A stretch of 57,500 nucleotides of DNA from Rossellomorea aquimaris (GCF_035590735.1 NZ_CP141595.1:40001-97500); one strand, 5' to 3'; shown: positions 21,896 through 31,246, counted from the stretch's first letter. Numbers and translations are program-made. Notes: a model not told the origin generated them from the sequence alone.

Positions 21896-22449
21896 GATTC
21901 GTCTTATGCTTGTCGGGCCTGGGCAAGCCGCCTCGTCCTTTCTATGATGTCCAGCTCCGGCGGCTTGGGGCTCGAGGTCATAAGCCAAGTAACCCAAAAA
22001 GGCAAAGAGCGCCTTTCCGGGTGACTCGTCTTATGCTTGTCGCCCCAGGGCAAGCCGCCTCCGCTTTTCTATGATGTCCAGCTCCGGCGGCTAGAGGCTC
22101 GAGGTCATAAGTCAAACCTGCCCAAAAGGCAAAGAGCGCCTTTCCGGCAGGTTCGCCTTATGCTTGTCGCCTCTGGGCAAGCCGCCTCCGCTTTTCTATG
22201 ATGTCCAGCTCCGGCGGCTTGGGGCTCGAGGTCATAAGCCAAGTAACCCAAAAAGGCAAAGAGCGCCTTTCCGGGTGACTCGTCTTATGCTTGTCGCCCC
22301 AGGGCGAGCCGCCTCCGCTTTTCTATGATGTCCAGCTCCGGCGGCTTGGGGCTCGAGGTCATAAGCCAAGTAACCCAAAAAGGCAAAGAGCGCCTTTCCG
22401 GCAGGTTCGCCTTATGCTTGTCGCCTCTGGGCAAGCCGCCTCCGCTTTT
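21896..22449. repeat. Tandem array of the 121-bp palindromic element
   Basis: Four complete units occupy 21948-22068, 22075-22195, 22202-22322 and 22329-22449. Each is exactly 121 bp, and each is preceded by the same 6-nt spacer CTATGA. A partial unit at about 21896-21941 precedes them. Unit ends are inverted repeats (GGCGGCTT / AAGCCGCC, GGGC / GCCC, CATAAG / CTTATG), so each can fold into one long hairpin with a variable inner stem. GC content is clearly above the surroundings. Short reading frames inside (21770-22024 and 22291-22479) are not credible genes. Confidence 0.93.
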
Positions 22450-22546
22450 CTGATGACAAATATATGTACTTTTATATGAATCCTTGAAATGATAAAGTTT
22501 TTAGGATATATTCGTTATGGATAAAAAGGTTATTGGAGGACCAAAA

Positions 22547-23920
22547 ATGACAAATCGATATGCCGTTATATTAGCTGCCGGGCAAGGTACGAGAATGAAG
22601 TCGAAGCTTTACAAAGTTCTTCATCCTGTGTGTGGCAAGCCGATGGTGGAACATGTGGTCGACCAAATTTCAACACTTCATATAGAAAAGACTGTCACAA
22701 TCATCGGTCACGGTGCTGAACTTGTGAAGTCACATTTAGAAGGCAAGAGTGATTTTGCCCTTCAGGCTGAGCAATTAGGTACCGCTCATGCTGTTATGCA
22801 GTCTGAAGATGTGTTAGGTGATTTAGAGGGTACTACTTTAGTGGTATGTGGTGATACACCGCTCATTAAAGGAGAAACGATGGAAGCGTTAGTGAAGCAT
22901 CATGAAGGACAGGGTGCGAAAGCAACTATCTTGACTGGTCACACTGAATCTCCTGATGGATACGGACGCATCATCCGTAACCAAGAAGGCTTGGTGGAAC
23001 GAATTGTTGAACATAAGGATGCAACTGATGAAGAGCTAAGCGTTAAAGAGATCAATACCGGAACATATTGTTTCGATAATAAAGCGTTATTCGATGCCCT
23101 GAAAAAGGTTTCGAATGATAACGTACAAGGCGAGTATTATTTACCGGATGTAATTGAGATTCTTCAGTCTGAAGGTGAAATCGTAAGTGCGTACCAAACA
23201 AGTGATTTTGATGAGACATTGGGTGTGAACGACCGTGTCGCGCTTTCTCAAGCAGAGATCACGATGAAAAAGCGCATCAATGAATACCATATGCGCAATG
23301 GTGTAACGATAAAGGATCCAAACAATACGTATATTGATGCCGGTGTGACGATTGGCAGGGATACGGTTATCCTTCCGGGTACGGTTCTTACTGGTCACAC
23401 TATAATCGGTGAAGATGCTATGATCGGACCAAATTCTGAGGTGAAGGATTGTCAGATCGGTGACCGAACAGTCGTGAAGCAATCCGTTGCTCATGACAGC
23501 TCGATCGGATCGGATGTCAATATTGGGCCATTTGCTCATATCCGTCCGGCTTCTACTATTGAAGATGAAGTGAAGATTGGCAACTTTGTTGAAATTAAGA
23601 AGGCTTCGTTCGGTAAAGCAAGTAAAGCATCCCACTTAAGCTACATTGGAGATGCAGAGGTTGGAAGTGACGTCAACATTGGATGTGGATCGATCACGGT
23701 GAACTATGATGGAAAGAATAAGCACCTGACAAAGATTGAAGATGGTGTATTTGTAGGCTGTAATTCAAATCTGGTCGCGCCTGTTAAAGTTGGCAAAGGT
23801 GCCTACATTGCTGCCGGTTCTACGATTACTGAGGATGTTCCGGGAGAGTCTCTTTCGATTGCAAGAGCTCGCCAGGTAAATAAAGAAAACTACGTTCAAA
23901 ATCTAAATCATAAGAAATAA
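22547..23920 (+). CDS. glmU: Bifunctional GlmU (GlcNAc-1-P uridyltransferase / GlcN-1-P acetyltransferase)
   Basis: Makes UDP-GlcNAc for peptidoglycan and teichoic acid synthesis. The N-terminal uridyltransferase has [12 protein letters not shown] at 9-20, and the C-terminal half is a left-handed beta helix of hexapeptide repeats with the acetyltransferase residues in [10 protein letters not shown] and [12 protein letters not shown]. The ATG at 22547 (457 residues) is chosen because TTGGAGGA lies just before it and the N-terminus then matches the family; an ATG at 22517 would add ten odd residues. It is followed by prs after 13 bp. Confidence 0.97.
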   Translation: MTNRYAVILAAGQGTRMKSKLYKVLHPVCGKPMVEHVVDQISTLHIEKTVTIIGHGAELVKSHLEGKSDFALQAEQLGTAHAVMQSEDVLGDLEGTTLVVCGDTPLIKGETMEALVKHHEGQGAKATILTGHTESPDGYGRIIRNQEGLVERIVEHKDATDEELSVKEINTGTYCFDNKALFDALKKVSNDNVQGEYYLPDVIEILQSEGEIVSAYQTSDFDETLGVNDRVALSQAEITMKKRINEYHMRNGVTIKDPNNTYIDAGVTIGRDTVILPGTVLTGHTIIGEDAMIGPNSEVKDCQIGDRTVVKQSVAHDSSIGSDVNIGPFAHIRPASTIEDEVKIGNFVEIKKASFGKASKASHLSYIGDAEVGSDVNIGCGSITVNYDGKNKHLTKIEDGVFVGCNSNLVAPVKVGKGAYIAAGSTITEDVPGESLSIARARQVNKENYVQNLNHKK

Positions 23921-23933
23921 TTGGAGGTCCACA

Positions 23934-24893
23934 ATGCCAAACTCTTATATTAATTCCAAATTAAAAATTTTCTCCCTTAATTCAAACTACCATCTTGCAA
24001 AGGAAATTGCCGATGAGGTAGGAGTGGAATTAGGGAAATCTTCTGTTAAGCGTTTTAGTGACGGTGAAATCCAGATTAACATTGAAGAAAGTATCCGTGG
24101 TTGTGATGTATTCGTCATTCAGTCCACTTGTCAGCCTGTAAACGAAAACCTGATGGAGCTTCTTATTATGGTAGATGCGTTGAAACGTGCATCTGCTAAA
24201 ACGATTAACATTGTAATGCCTTATTATGGTTATGCCCGTCAGGACCGTAAAGCGAGAGCACGTGAGCCTATCACGGCTAAATTAGTGGCAAACCTGTTGG
24301 AAACAGCCGGTGCTACCCGCGTAATCACACTGGACCTGCATGCTCCTCAAATTCAAGGTTTCTTTGATATCCTGATCGATCACCTCATGGGTGTTCCTAT
24401 CCTAGCGGATTACTTTGAAGAAAGAGGATTCAATAACGAGGACCTTGTCATCGTATCCCCGGACCACGGAGGAGTGACAAGAGCCCGTAAGCTTGCGGAA
24501 CGCCTAAAAGCGCCGATTGCCATCATTGATAAACGCCGTCCGAAACCGAACGTTGCAGAGGTCATGAACATCGTTGGTAATATTGATGGTAAAATCGCCA
24601 TCTTAATCGATGATATCATTGATACTGCAGGTACGATCACGCTGGCTGCCAATGCGTTGGTAGAAAACGGTGCAAAAGAAGTATTCGCGTGCTGTACGCA
24701 TCCTGTTCTTTCAGGTCCGGCGATTGAGCGAATCGAGAATTCAAATATTAAAGAGCTGGTTGTGACGAACTCTATCCCATTAGGCGAAGAGAAAATGATC
24801 GGTAAAGTCAAGTCGCTGTCAGTGGCTCCACTAATCAGTGAAGCCATCATCCGTGTCTATGAGCAACAATCTGTCAGCACCCTTTTTGATTAA
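23934..24893 (+). CDS. prs: Ribose-phosphate pyrophosphokinase
   Basis: Makes PRPP from ribose-5-phosphate and ATP, feeding purines, pyrimidines, NAD, histidine and tryptophan. The 319-residue protein shows the ATP loop [16 protein letters not shown], the ribose-5-phosphate segment with [17 protein letters not shown], and the PRPP motif [13 protein letters not shown]. It forms the glmU-prs operon. PRPP is also the inducer of PurR, coded 4 kb upstream. Confidence 0.98.
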   Translation: MPNSYINSKLKIFSLNSNYHLAKEIADEVGVELGKSSVKRFSDGEIQINIEESIRGCDVFVIQSTCQPVNENLMELLIMVDALKRASAKTINIVMPYYGYARQDRKARAREPITAKLVANLLETAGATRVITLDLHAPQIQGFFDILIDHLMGVPILADYFEERGFNNEDLVIVSPDHGGVTRARKLAERLKAPIAIIDKRRPKPNVAEVMNIVGNIDGKIAILIDDIIDTAGTITLAANALVENGAKEVFACCTHPVLSGPAIERIENSNIKELVVTNSIPLGEEKMIGKVKSLSVAPLISEAIIRVYEQQSVSTLFD

Positions 24894-24921
24894 GAATTAA
24901 TATTTGTAGTTTGTGCATATG

Positions 24922-24961
24922 AAGAAGAGCCTGTCATTATTTGAGACAGGCTCTTCTTTTT
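24922..24961 (+). terminator. Terminator after prs
   Basis: AGAAGAGCCTGTC / GACAGGCTCTTCT stem with an 8-9 nt loop and a T run. Confidence 0.9.
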
Positions 24962-25013
24962 GTTTGTTTTTTTTACATATGATCTGCCAATGCTCTGTCA
25001 ATAAGTGTGTGCT

Positions 25014-25134
25014 GGATGGAGAGGGGGAACTGCTCCGCTTGCAGCTAGCGTTCGGCCGATCCTCCTCAGCTTAGCCGAACGGGGTCTCGGCACGACCGAA
25101 ATCCGCCGGAGTATGCGCAGTTCCCCTCACCATC
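25014..25134. repeat. Cloverleaf-like inverted-repeat element
   Basis: The outer arms GAGGGGGAACTGC and GCAGTTCCCCTC enclose a further TCCG / CGGA pair, a GTTCGGC / GCCGAAC hairpin and a small TCGG / CCGA hairpin, giving a four-way junction. Further out, GCTCTGTCA at 24992-25000 and TGACAGAGC at 25150-25158 form another perfect 9-bp inverted repeat. There is no coding frame. It differs from the 121-bp family. The rest of the 24894-25747 gap holds the nested repeat and the ctc promoter. Confidence 0.75.
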
Positions 25135-25303
25135 TTTAACAGTATTTCATGACAGAGCTTCAAGGTGTGCAAGAAAACAATGTAACTAGAAAAAAATCAT
25201 CCTTCTTCCTTAAAATGAAATTCAATCTCTACTTACCTTAAATGAGATTGTTTGCCAAAATTCTTGTTATTATTGATTTCCGTTAAGGATACATGCTCAG
25301 AAA

Positions 25304-25555
25304 GTTGATCCTCGCTGCAGGATGCTCGACTCCTGCGGGAATAGCTGGACAGTACGAAAAGCGGAGGGGCTTTGCCTAGGGGCGACAAGCATAAGTCGAG
25401 TCTGCCGGAAAGGCGTTCTTTGCCTTTTTGGCAGACTTGGCTTATGACCTCGAGCCCCTAAGCCCCGTAGCTGGACAGGTGAGACCCCGGAGGCGCAGCC
25501 GAGAAGGCTCACCGCCAGCCCCGCGGAAAGCGAGCATCCTGGAGCGGAAATCAAC
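25304..25555. repeat. Second palindromic repeat (H), split by a 121-bp element
   Basis: The ends are inverted repeats: GTTGAT / ATCAAC, CGCT / AGCG and CAGGATGCTCG / CGAGCATCCTG. Inside are GACTCCTGCGGGAATAGC and, after the insertion, GGTGAGACCCCGGAGGCGCA. Without the insert (25352-25477) the element would be 126 bp. Similar imperfect palindromes occur in several Bacillaceae genomes, from memory. Confidence 0.8.
25357..25477. repeat. 121-bp palindromic repeat, nested copy
   Basis: A complete unit from AAAAGCGGAGG to AGCTGGACA, exactly 121 bp, in the same orientation as the copy at 8015. Its inner stem AGTCTGCC / GGCAGACT pairs at all 8 positions. AGCTGGACA also stands directly before it, followed by the 5-nt spacer GTACG. 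Confidence 0.88.
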
Positions 25556-25664
25556 TACTACTTTCTTTTCTAAATCAACAAACTTTACGAAAATAGCTTT
25601 TCTTAAAACGCCCATCTGACAACATTCCTTTAGCACCCTTCCCGTCATAAAATGATTTTTCTAT

Positions 25665-25690
25665 GTTTATTTCAAATCACATTAGGGTAA
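25665..25690 (+). promoter_or_regulatory. Sigma-B promoter of ctc
   Basis: GTTTAT at 25665-25670 and GGGTAA at 25685-25690, 14 bp apart, are close to the sigma-B consensus GTTTAA / GGGTAT. ctc is a known sigma-B gene of B. subtilis. Confidence 0.75.
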
Positions 25691-25747
25691 TTACTATATA
25701 TAGAACTTTAACTAACATAAAAGATTAGGGAAGGTGTTGGATTAGAC

Positions 25748-26401
25748 ATGGCAACTGAATTAAAAGCAAATACCAGGAAAGATTTTAAACGATCTTCATT
25801 AACAAAGCTGAGACACGAGGGGAATATCCCTGGAGTCGTGTACGGCTACAAAGCAGATAATACGCCGATTATGGTAGATGCTATTACGTTTATTAAAACG
25901 ATTCGTGAGGTAGGAAGAAACGGAATTATTTCCTTAAATGTAGATGGCAATAAACAAAACGTCATTTTAAGTGACTATCAGCAGGATCACTTGAAGGATG
26001 CCGTTACCCACGTTGATTTCCTTGCTGTGAATATGTCAGAGGAAATTGATGCTGATGTTCGTATCGACCTTGTAGGAGAAGCGGCAGGAGTGAAAGACGG
26101 CGGCGTACTTCAGCAGCCGTTGCATGAGGTATCTGTTACAGCTAAACCTAAAAATATACCGGAATCAATTGAAGTCGATATTGCAGATCTTCAAGTTGGA
26201 GAAACAGTGACGATCGGTGATATCCGCGATAAATACAGTGTCACTCTTAATGAAGAGGATGATCGTACAATTGCTTCCATTCTGGCTCCCCGACAAGAAG
26301 AAGAGATTGACAGCGGTGAAGAGCAGGAAGCTGGTACTCCTGAGAATGAAGAAGGAAGAGAATCAGAGGCCAGTGAAGAAAGTGAATCAAAGGAAGAATA
26401 A
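25748..26401 (+). CDS. ctc: Ribosomal protein L25 / general stress protein Ctc
   Basis: A 217-residue long-form L25 that binds 5S rRNA in the 50S subunit. The N-terminal L25 domain (about 1-92) has RKDFKRSSLTKLRHEGNIPGVVYG, a TL5 domain follows, and the C-terminus is a strongly acidic tail rich in Glu and Ser (from about 178). In B. subtilis it is induced by sigma-B under stress, and the sigma-B promoter is visible here. The ATG follows GGGAAGGTG. pth lies 85 bp downstream, past a terminator. Confidence 0.95.
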   Translation: MATELKANTRKDFKRSSLTKLRHEGNIPGVVYGYKADNTPIMVDAITFIKTIREVGRNGIISLNVDGNKQNVILSDYQQDHLKDAVTHVDFLAVNMSEEIDADVRIDLVGEAAGVKDGGVLQQPLHEVSVTAKPKNIPESIEVDIADLQVGETVTIGDIRDKYSVTLNEEDDRTIASILAPRQEEEIDSGEEQEAGTPENEEGRESEASEESESKEE

Positions 26402-26417
26402 AAATCAATATTTTTTG

Positions 26418-26445
26418 GCGTAACCTTTTGCAGGTTGCGCTTTTT
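26418..26445 (+). terminator. Terminator after ctc
   Basis: GCGTAACCT / AGGTTGCGC stem, 5-nt loop, TTTTT. Confidence 0.85.
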
Positions 26446-26485
26446 ACGTTATTCTAGAGGTATAAGGTCAGAAGAGGTGTTAGAC

Positions 26486-27043
26486 ATGAAATTAATCGTT
26501 GGATTGGGAAACCCGGGATCACAATATGAGAAAACGCGTCATAATATCGGGTTTGTTATTATAGATGCTTTAGCAGATCGACTGGGGGTTTCATTGAATC
26601 AGTCAAAGTTCAAAGGATTATATGGGACCTACCATTATAAAGGGGAAAAAATCGTTTTATTAAAGCCGCTTACCTACATGAATTTGTCTGGAGAAAGCAT
26701 TGTTCCGCTAATGGATTATTTTAATATTGAAGATGAAGATTTGCTGGTCATTTATGATGATTTGGATTTACCTGTAGGAAAGATAAGGTTGAGGCAAAAG
26801 GGAAGTGCCGGCGGGCATAATGGGATAAAATCCACCATCGCTCATTTGGGCTCTCAAAACTTCAATCGCCTTAGAATAGGAATTGATCGCCCTGTAAATG
26901 GGATGAGTGTCCCTGATTATGTTCTTGGAAGGTTTAGTAAGGAAGATCAAGGAGAGTTGGATAAAGTCATCTCTGCTAGTGTGGAAGCATGTGAAACATG
27001 GTTTGATAAACCTTTCCTCGAAGTGATGAATAAATTTAACTAA
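26486..27043 (+). CDS. pth: Peptidyl-tRNA hydrolase
   Basis: Releases peptides from prematurely dropped peptidyl-tRNA (B. subtilis spoVC). The 185-residue protein begins [23 protein letters not shown], with the catalytic His19 and the Asn9 that matches Asn10 of E. coli Pth; the Asp of [14 protein letters not shown] activates the histidine. The ATG at 26486 follows AGAGGTG; an in-frame ATG at 26435 overlaps the ctc terminator and is rejected. Confidence 0.97.
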   Translation: MKLIVGLGNPGSQYEKTRHNIGFVIIDALADRLGVSLNQSKFKGLYGTYHYKGEKIVLLKPLTYMNLSGESIVPLMDYFNIEDEDLLVIYDDLDLPVGKIRLRQKGSAGGHNGIKSTIAHLGSQNFNRLRIGIDRPVNGMSVPDYVLGRFSKEDQGELDKVISASVEACETWFDKPFLEVMNKFN

Positions 27044-27111
27044 CGAATTCATATACTACATTTCCAGGACTCAAAAATCTTGGCGACCTTCCATCATTCC
27101 GGTGAAGGGTT

Positions 27112-27141
27112 GAATAACTCCCCTCTAACAGGTTCATACTA
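27112..27141 (+). promoter_or_regulatory. Candidate forespore promoter of fin
   Basis: GAATA at 27112-27116 and CATACTA at 27135-27141, 18 bp apart, lie 31 bp before fin. fin is a known forespore (sigma-F, later sigma-G) gene. Confidence 0.6.
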
Positions 27142-27171
27142 AATGTATAAATGTGTATGGAGGGAAATGGT

Positions 27172-27402
27172 ATGGCGATCCATTATCAGTGTCGACATTG
27201 TGGTACAAATGTTGGAACACTTTCAAACGTATCTGTCCATTCAGAGCAGCTCGGGATTCATACGCTGTCAGATGAAGAACGGTTACATATGGTTCAGTAT
27301 CAGGACAACGGAGATATTCAGGTGAAGACCATCTGTGAAGATTGTCAGGAGAGTCTGGAGAGAAACCCTGACTATCATCAATTAGATCATATCATTCAGT
27401 AA
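27172..27402 (+). CDS. fin: Anti-sigma-F factor Fin
   Basis: A 76-residue zinc-binding protein (YabK) that, in B. subtilis, antagonises sigma-F to help the switch to sigma-G in the forespore. Two cysteine pairs are visible, Cys7/Cys10 and Cys55/Cys58, with the typical VSVHSEQLGIHTLSDEER segment between. The ATG at 27172 follows GGAGGG. Fin and CsfB in this window are both small CxxC regulators acting on successive forespore sigma factors. Confidence 0.93.
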   Translation: MAIHYQCRHCGTNVGTLSNVSVHSEQLGIHTLSDEERLHMVQYQDNGDIQVKTICEDCQESLERNPDYHQLDHIIQ

Positions 27403-27406
27403 GAAC

Positions 27407-27433
27407 GCTTTGGTGGAGAACCAAAGCATTTTT
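27407..27433 (+). terminator. Terminator after fin
   Basis: GCTTTGGT / ACCAAAGC stem, 5-nt loop, TTTTT. Confidence 0.85.
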
Positions 27434-27483
27434 CTGTTTACTGTTAAGATATATAGAAAGATCCAAAGGGGAGGAGCGTACAC

Positions 27484-30400
27484 TTGAAAGGTATTTTAAA
27501 ACAGGTTCACCAAAGTGAAGAAATTCAGTCCATCATCGCTGGAGTGGAGGAGCAATTATCAGAACAACTTGTCGCAGGATTGTCTGGCTCATCCCGAACA
27601 GCTTATATAGCGGATGTATATTTACAAACGAATAAATCCACCATAGTGGTTACACATAATTTGTTTCAAGCCCAGAAAGTCTATGATGATCTCATTCAGT
27701 TCCTATCGGAGGATGAAGTATATTTATATTCTGCTAATGAGTTAATCGCAGCGGAATTAAGTGTAGCGAGTCCGGAACTGAGAGCTCAACGTATCGAAGT
27801 GTTGAATAAGCTTTCACAGAATCACGCTGGTGTATATATTGTTCCTGTCGCAGGATTGAGAAAGATCCTTCCTCCGAAATCCATGTGGGAAATGAATCAA
27901 ATCCGTTTTAAAACCGGTGAAGATATCGATCTTGATGAAGTGTTAAATCAATTGGTTCAAATGGGCTATCAGAGGACGGGAATGGTCAGCACACCTGGTG
28001 AATTCAGCCTTCGCGGGGGAATCGTCGATGTATTCCCGTTAACGTCCCAGAATCCTGTCCGAATCGAATTATTTGATACTGAAATTGATTCGATTCGCAT
28101 CTTCTCTGTTGAGGACCAGCGTTCGATTGATAAACTTAACGCTATGGAAATAGGTCCTGCCACAGAGGTCTTATTGAATTATGAAAACATCGAAAGGCTC
28201 ATCCGCGAAATTGAAGCAGGACTTTCCGCCAGCTTAAAGAAGGTGAAAGCGGCAGCTGTAAAGGAAAAGATGACAGAGTACATAGGGCATGAAGTTGATC
28301 AGCTTGAAAACGGACAAGTTCCTGAGCAAATTTTCAAGTACCTGTCCCTGGCGTATGATCATCCTAGTAGTTTGCTAGATTATTTACCTGAAGACGGGGT
28401 CATTTTCTTTGACGAATTCAGTCGTGTACAGGAAATGAGCGAGTCCCTTGAGAAAGAGGAAGCAGAGTGGTATACCTCGTTGTTGCAAGAAGGACAGATC
28501 ATCCATGACGTCCCTGTATCCCATGCGTTTTCCGAGTTGATTAGTAACACGAAGTTGCCAAAGGTGTATTTCTCTCTTTTCCTGCGTCACATTCCAAACA
28601 CAAGCCCTCAGAATATCTTTAATGTTTCTACAAAGCCCATGCAGAATTTCCATGGGCAGATGAATGTATTAAAGGCTGAACTGGACCGTTGGAAAAAAGG
28701 GAAATACACAGTTGTCTTATTGGGACCGGATGAAGAACGGGTAAAGAAACTTCAAAGAGTATTGGACGATTATAAAATTGAAATCGCATTTGTGGAAGAT
28801 GGAGATAAGCTGCTGCCGGGCACGATCCAAATGATCAACGGCAGCCTGACGAACGGATTTGAACTTCCCCTTCAGAAACTGGCCGTTATTACAGAAGAGG
28901 AGCTTTTCAATAAGAAAACCCAAAAGAAGCCCAGAAGGCAAAAACTTTCAAACGCTGAGAGAATCAAAAGCTATTCTGAGCTGAAGGTAGGGGACCATGT
29001 GGTTCATGTGAATCACGGGATCGGAAAATTCCTTGGGATTGAAACATTGGAAATCAATGGGGTCCACAAAGACTATCTCCATGTGAAATACCAGGGAAAT
29101 GACAAGCTCTATGTTCCGGTTGATCAAATTGAACTTGTCCAAAAATATGTCGCCTCAGAGAATAAGGATCCAAAGCTTTATAAGTTAGGCGGAAGTGAAT
29201 GGAAGAAGGTCAAGTCGAAGGTTCAGTCTTCTGTTCAGGATATAGCAGATGATCTCATTAAGCTCTATGCTGAACGGGAAGCGGCAAAAGGCTATGCATT
29301 TTCTCCCGATGGTGACATGCAAAGAGAGTTTGAAATGGTGTTTCCATACGAAGAAACCGATGACCAGCTGCGTTCTGTAAGCGAAATTAAGCAAGATATG
29401 GAAAGAGAACGGCCGATGGACCGCTTATTATGTGGAGATGTAGGTTATGGAAAAACAGAAGTAGCCATTCGGGCAGCCTTCAAAGCCATTGCCGATGGAA
29501 AACAGGTCGCTATTCTCGTACCCACCACCATCCTTGCTCAGCAGCATTATGAAACGATCAAGGAGCGTTTTCAAGACTTCCCGGTTGAGATCGGATTATT
29601 AAGTCGTTTCAGAACACGAAAGCAGCAGCAGGAAACGACGAAGGGTCTTAAGAACGGAACCGTTGATATCGTAGTGGGGACTCACCGCCTGCTTTCTAAA
29701 GACATTCAATACAGGGACATAGGATTATTGATCATCGATGAAGAACAGCGATTTGGAGTTACGCACAAAGAAAAAATCAAACAATTAAAAACGAATATTG
29801 ATGTGTTGACCCTAACGGCTACTCCGATTCCACGAACTCTCCATATGTCGATGCTTGGAGTTAGGGATCTATCTGTCATTGAAACACCGCCGGAGAATCG
29901 ATTCCCGGTTCAGACATATGTAATGGAATACAACGGTGCTTTGATCAAAGAGGCCATTGAAAGAGAAATGGCCCGGAACGGTCAGGTATATTTCCTCTAT
30001 AACCGAGTGGAGGATATTGAAAGAAAAGCGGATGAAATTTCCATGCTTGTGCCAGATGCGAGAATAGCATACGCCCACGGCCAAATGAGTGAAAACGAGC
30101 TCGAAGCCGTAATCTTAAGCTTCCTTGCTGGGGAGTATGATGTACTGGTCACTACGACGATCATTGAAACAGGTGTGGATATCCCGAATGTGAACACATT
30201 GATTGTCTTTGATGCCGATCGGATGGGCTTATCTCAGCTCTATCAATTAAGAGGAAGGGTAGGACGTTCTAACAGGGTGGCCTATGCCTATTTCACCTAC
30301 CGTAAAGATAAGGTGCTGACGGAAGTCGCAGAAAAACGATTGCAAGCGATAAAAGAATTTACGGAGCTCGGTTCAGGATTCAAGATTGCCATGCGTGACC

Positions 30401-31014
30401 TGACGATCCGTGGAGCAGGGAATCTTCTGGGAGCACAGCAACACGGCTTTATTGATTCTGTAGGATTTGACTTGTACTCTCAAATGCTGAAAGAAGCCAT
30501 CGAAGAGCGAAAAGGAGATCTGCCGAAGCAGCCGGAGTCTAGCTTTGAAGTGGATATTGAAATCGATGCTTATATTCCAGATGATTATATTAAAGATGGA
30601 CATCAAAAGATCGAAATGTATAAACGATTCCGCTCCCTCTCTTCGCTTCCTGAAATCGAAGAGCTGGAAGAAGAAATCCTTGACCGTTTTGGGGAGTACC
30701 CAGAGGAAGTCGGCTATCTATTCTTAATCTCTGAAATGAAAATATACGCCAAAAATACAAAGCTTGAGTCCATTAAACAGGATAAGAAATCAGTGAACAT
30801 CTTTATGTCGCCTGAAGGAACAGCACAGATCGATGGATCCAAGGTCTTTAATTTATGCAACAAACACGGCCGGGCTGTGGGTCTTGGAATGGAAGGATCT
30901 AAGCTTAAAATATCCATCAATACCTCACGCTTGGAAGCATCCAAGTGGTTTAATATGGCATATGACATCATTAAGCATTTAGATGAAGCGTTAAAAGTAG
31001 AGGAAAACGCGTAA
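27484..31014 (+). CDS. mfd: Transcription-repair coupling factor Mfd
   Basis: An ATP-dependent translocase that removes RNA polymerase stalled at DNA lesions and recruits UvrA. The 1176 residues include a UvrB-like N-terminal region, the RNA polymerase-interaction domain (about 490-570, GDHVVHVNHGIGKFLG), and a RecG-like motor with Walker A GDVGYGKT at 651-658, DEEQ at 752-755, TATPIPRT and QLRGRVGR, then the TRCF C-terminal domain. The start is TTG at 27484 behind GGGGAGGAG. It is full length with no frameshift. Confidence 0.98.
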   Translation: MKGILKQVHQSEEIQSIIAGVEEQLSEQLVAGLSGSSRTAYIADVYLQTNKSTIVVTHNLFQAQKVYDDLIQFLSEDEVYLYSANELIAAELSVASPELRAQRIEVLNKLSQNHAGVYIVPVAGLRKILPPKSMWEMNQIRFKTGEDIDLDEVLNQLVQMGYQRTGMVSTPGEFSLRGGIVDVFPLTSQNPVRIELFDTEIDSIRIFSVEDQRSIDKLNAMEIGPATEVLLNYENIERLIREIEAGLSASLKKVKAAAVKEKMTEYIGHEVDQLENGQVPEQIFKYLSLAYDHPSSLLDYLPEDGVIFFDEFSRVQEMSESLEKEEAEWYTSLLQEGQIIHDVPVSHAFSELISNTKLPKVYFSLFLRHIPNTSPQNIFNVSTKPMQNFHGQMNVLKAELDRWKKGKYTVVLLGPDEERVKKLQRVLDDYKIEIAFVEDGDKLLPGTIQMINGSLTNGFELPLQKLAVITEEELFNKKTQKKPRRQKLSNAERIKSYSELKVGDHVVHVNHGIGKFLGIETLEINGVHKDYLHVKYQGNDKLYVPVDQIELVQKYVASENKDPKLYKLGGSEWKKVKSKVQSSVQDIADDLIKLYAEREAAKGYAFSPDGDMQREFEMVFPYEETDDQLRSVSEIKQDMERERPMDRLLCGDVGYGKTEVAIRAAFKAIADGKQVAILVPTTILAQQHYETIKERFQDFPVEIGLLSRFRTRKQQQETTKGLKNGTVDIVVGTHRLLSKDIQYRDIGLLIIDEEQRFGVTHKEKIKQLKTNIDVLTLTATPIPRTLHMSMLGVRDLSVIETPPENRFPVQTYVMEYNGALIKEAIEREMARNGQVYFLYNRVEDIERKADEISMLVPDARIAYAHGQMSENELEAVILSFLAGEYDVLVTTTIIETGVDIPNVNTLIVFDADRMGLSQLYQLRGRVGRSNRVAYAYFTYRKDKVLTEVAEKRLQAIKEFTELGSGFKIAMRDLTIRGAGNLLGAQQHGFIDSVGFDLYSQMLKEAIEERKGDLPKQPESSFEVDIEIDAYIPDDYIKDGHQKIEMYKRFRSLSSLPEIEELEEEILDRFGEYPEEVGYLFLISEMKIYAKNTKLESIKQDKKSVNIFMSPEGTAQIDGSKVFNLCNKHGRAVGLGMEGSKLKISINTSRLEASKWFNMAYDIIKHLDEALKVEENA

Positions 31015-31020
31015 TAATGA

Positions 31021-31067
31021 TAAGAATTTCGTCACATTCATCAGGTGGTGAAATGCGGAAATTCTTA
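31021..31067 (+). other. Hairpin between mfd and spoVT
   Basis: TAAGAATTTC pairs with GAAATTCTTA across a 27-nt loop, with an inner TTCATC / GTGAA helix possible. There is no T run, so termination is doubtful. The rest of 31015-31327 holds the spoVT promoter. Confidence 0.4.
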
Positions 31068-31217
31068 CCTTCGTTATAATAATGTAACCAAAATGTAAAC
31101 GCGCTGATTGTTTTACTTTACTATGATAAGGGTATTAGTATTTATGCAGCTGCCAACAATGGAAAAAGATACCTGCATTAGAATTTTAGTGAAATTACAG
31201 AAAAAATAACTGAATGT

Positions 31218-31246
31218 GTATAGAACTTCTAAGTTGTAAGATACTA
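31218..31246 (+). promoter_or_regulatory. Candidate sigma-G promoter of spoVT
   Basis: GTATA at 31218-31222 and GATACTA at 31240-31246, 17 bp apart, resemble the sigma-G consensus. spoVT is a known sigma-G gene. A leader of about 75 nt would result. Confidence 0.6.

Noticed and set aside
21770..22024. Frame at the start of the repeat array, and another at 22291-22479
   Set aside because: Both are made of repeat DNA with no ribosome site and no protein-like conservation.
21948..22449. CRISPR array
   Set aside because: The constant part is 121 bp and the spacers are identical 6-mers; no cas genes are near.
23141..23635. Long antisense frame in glmU
   Set aside because: A shadow frame of the hexapeptide-repeat coding region.
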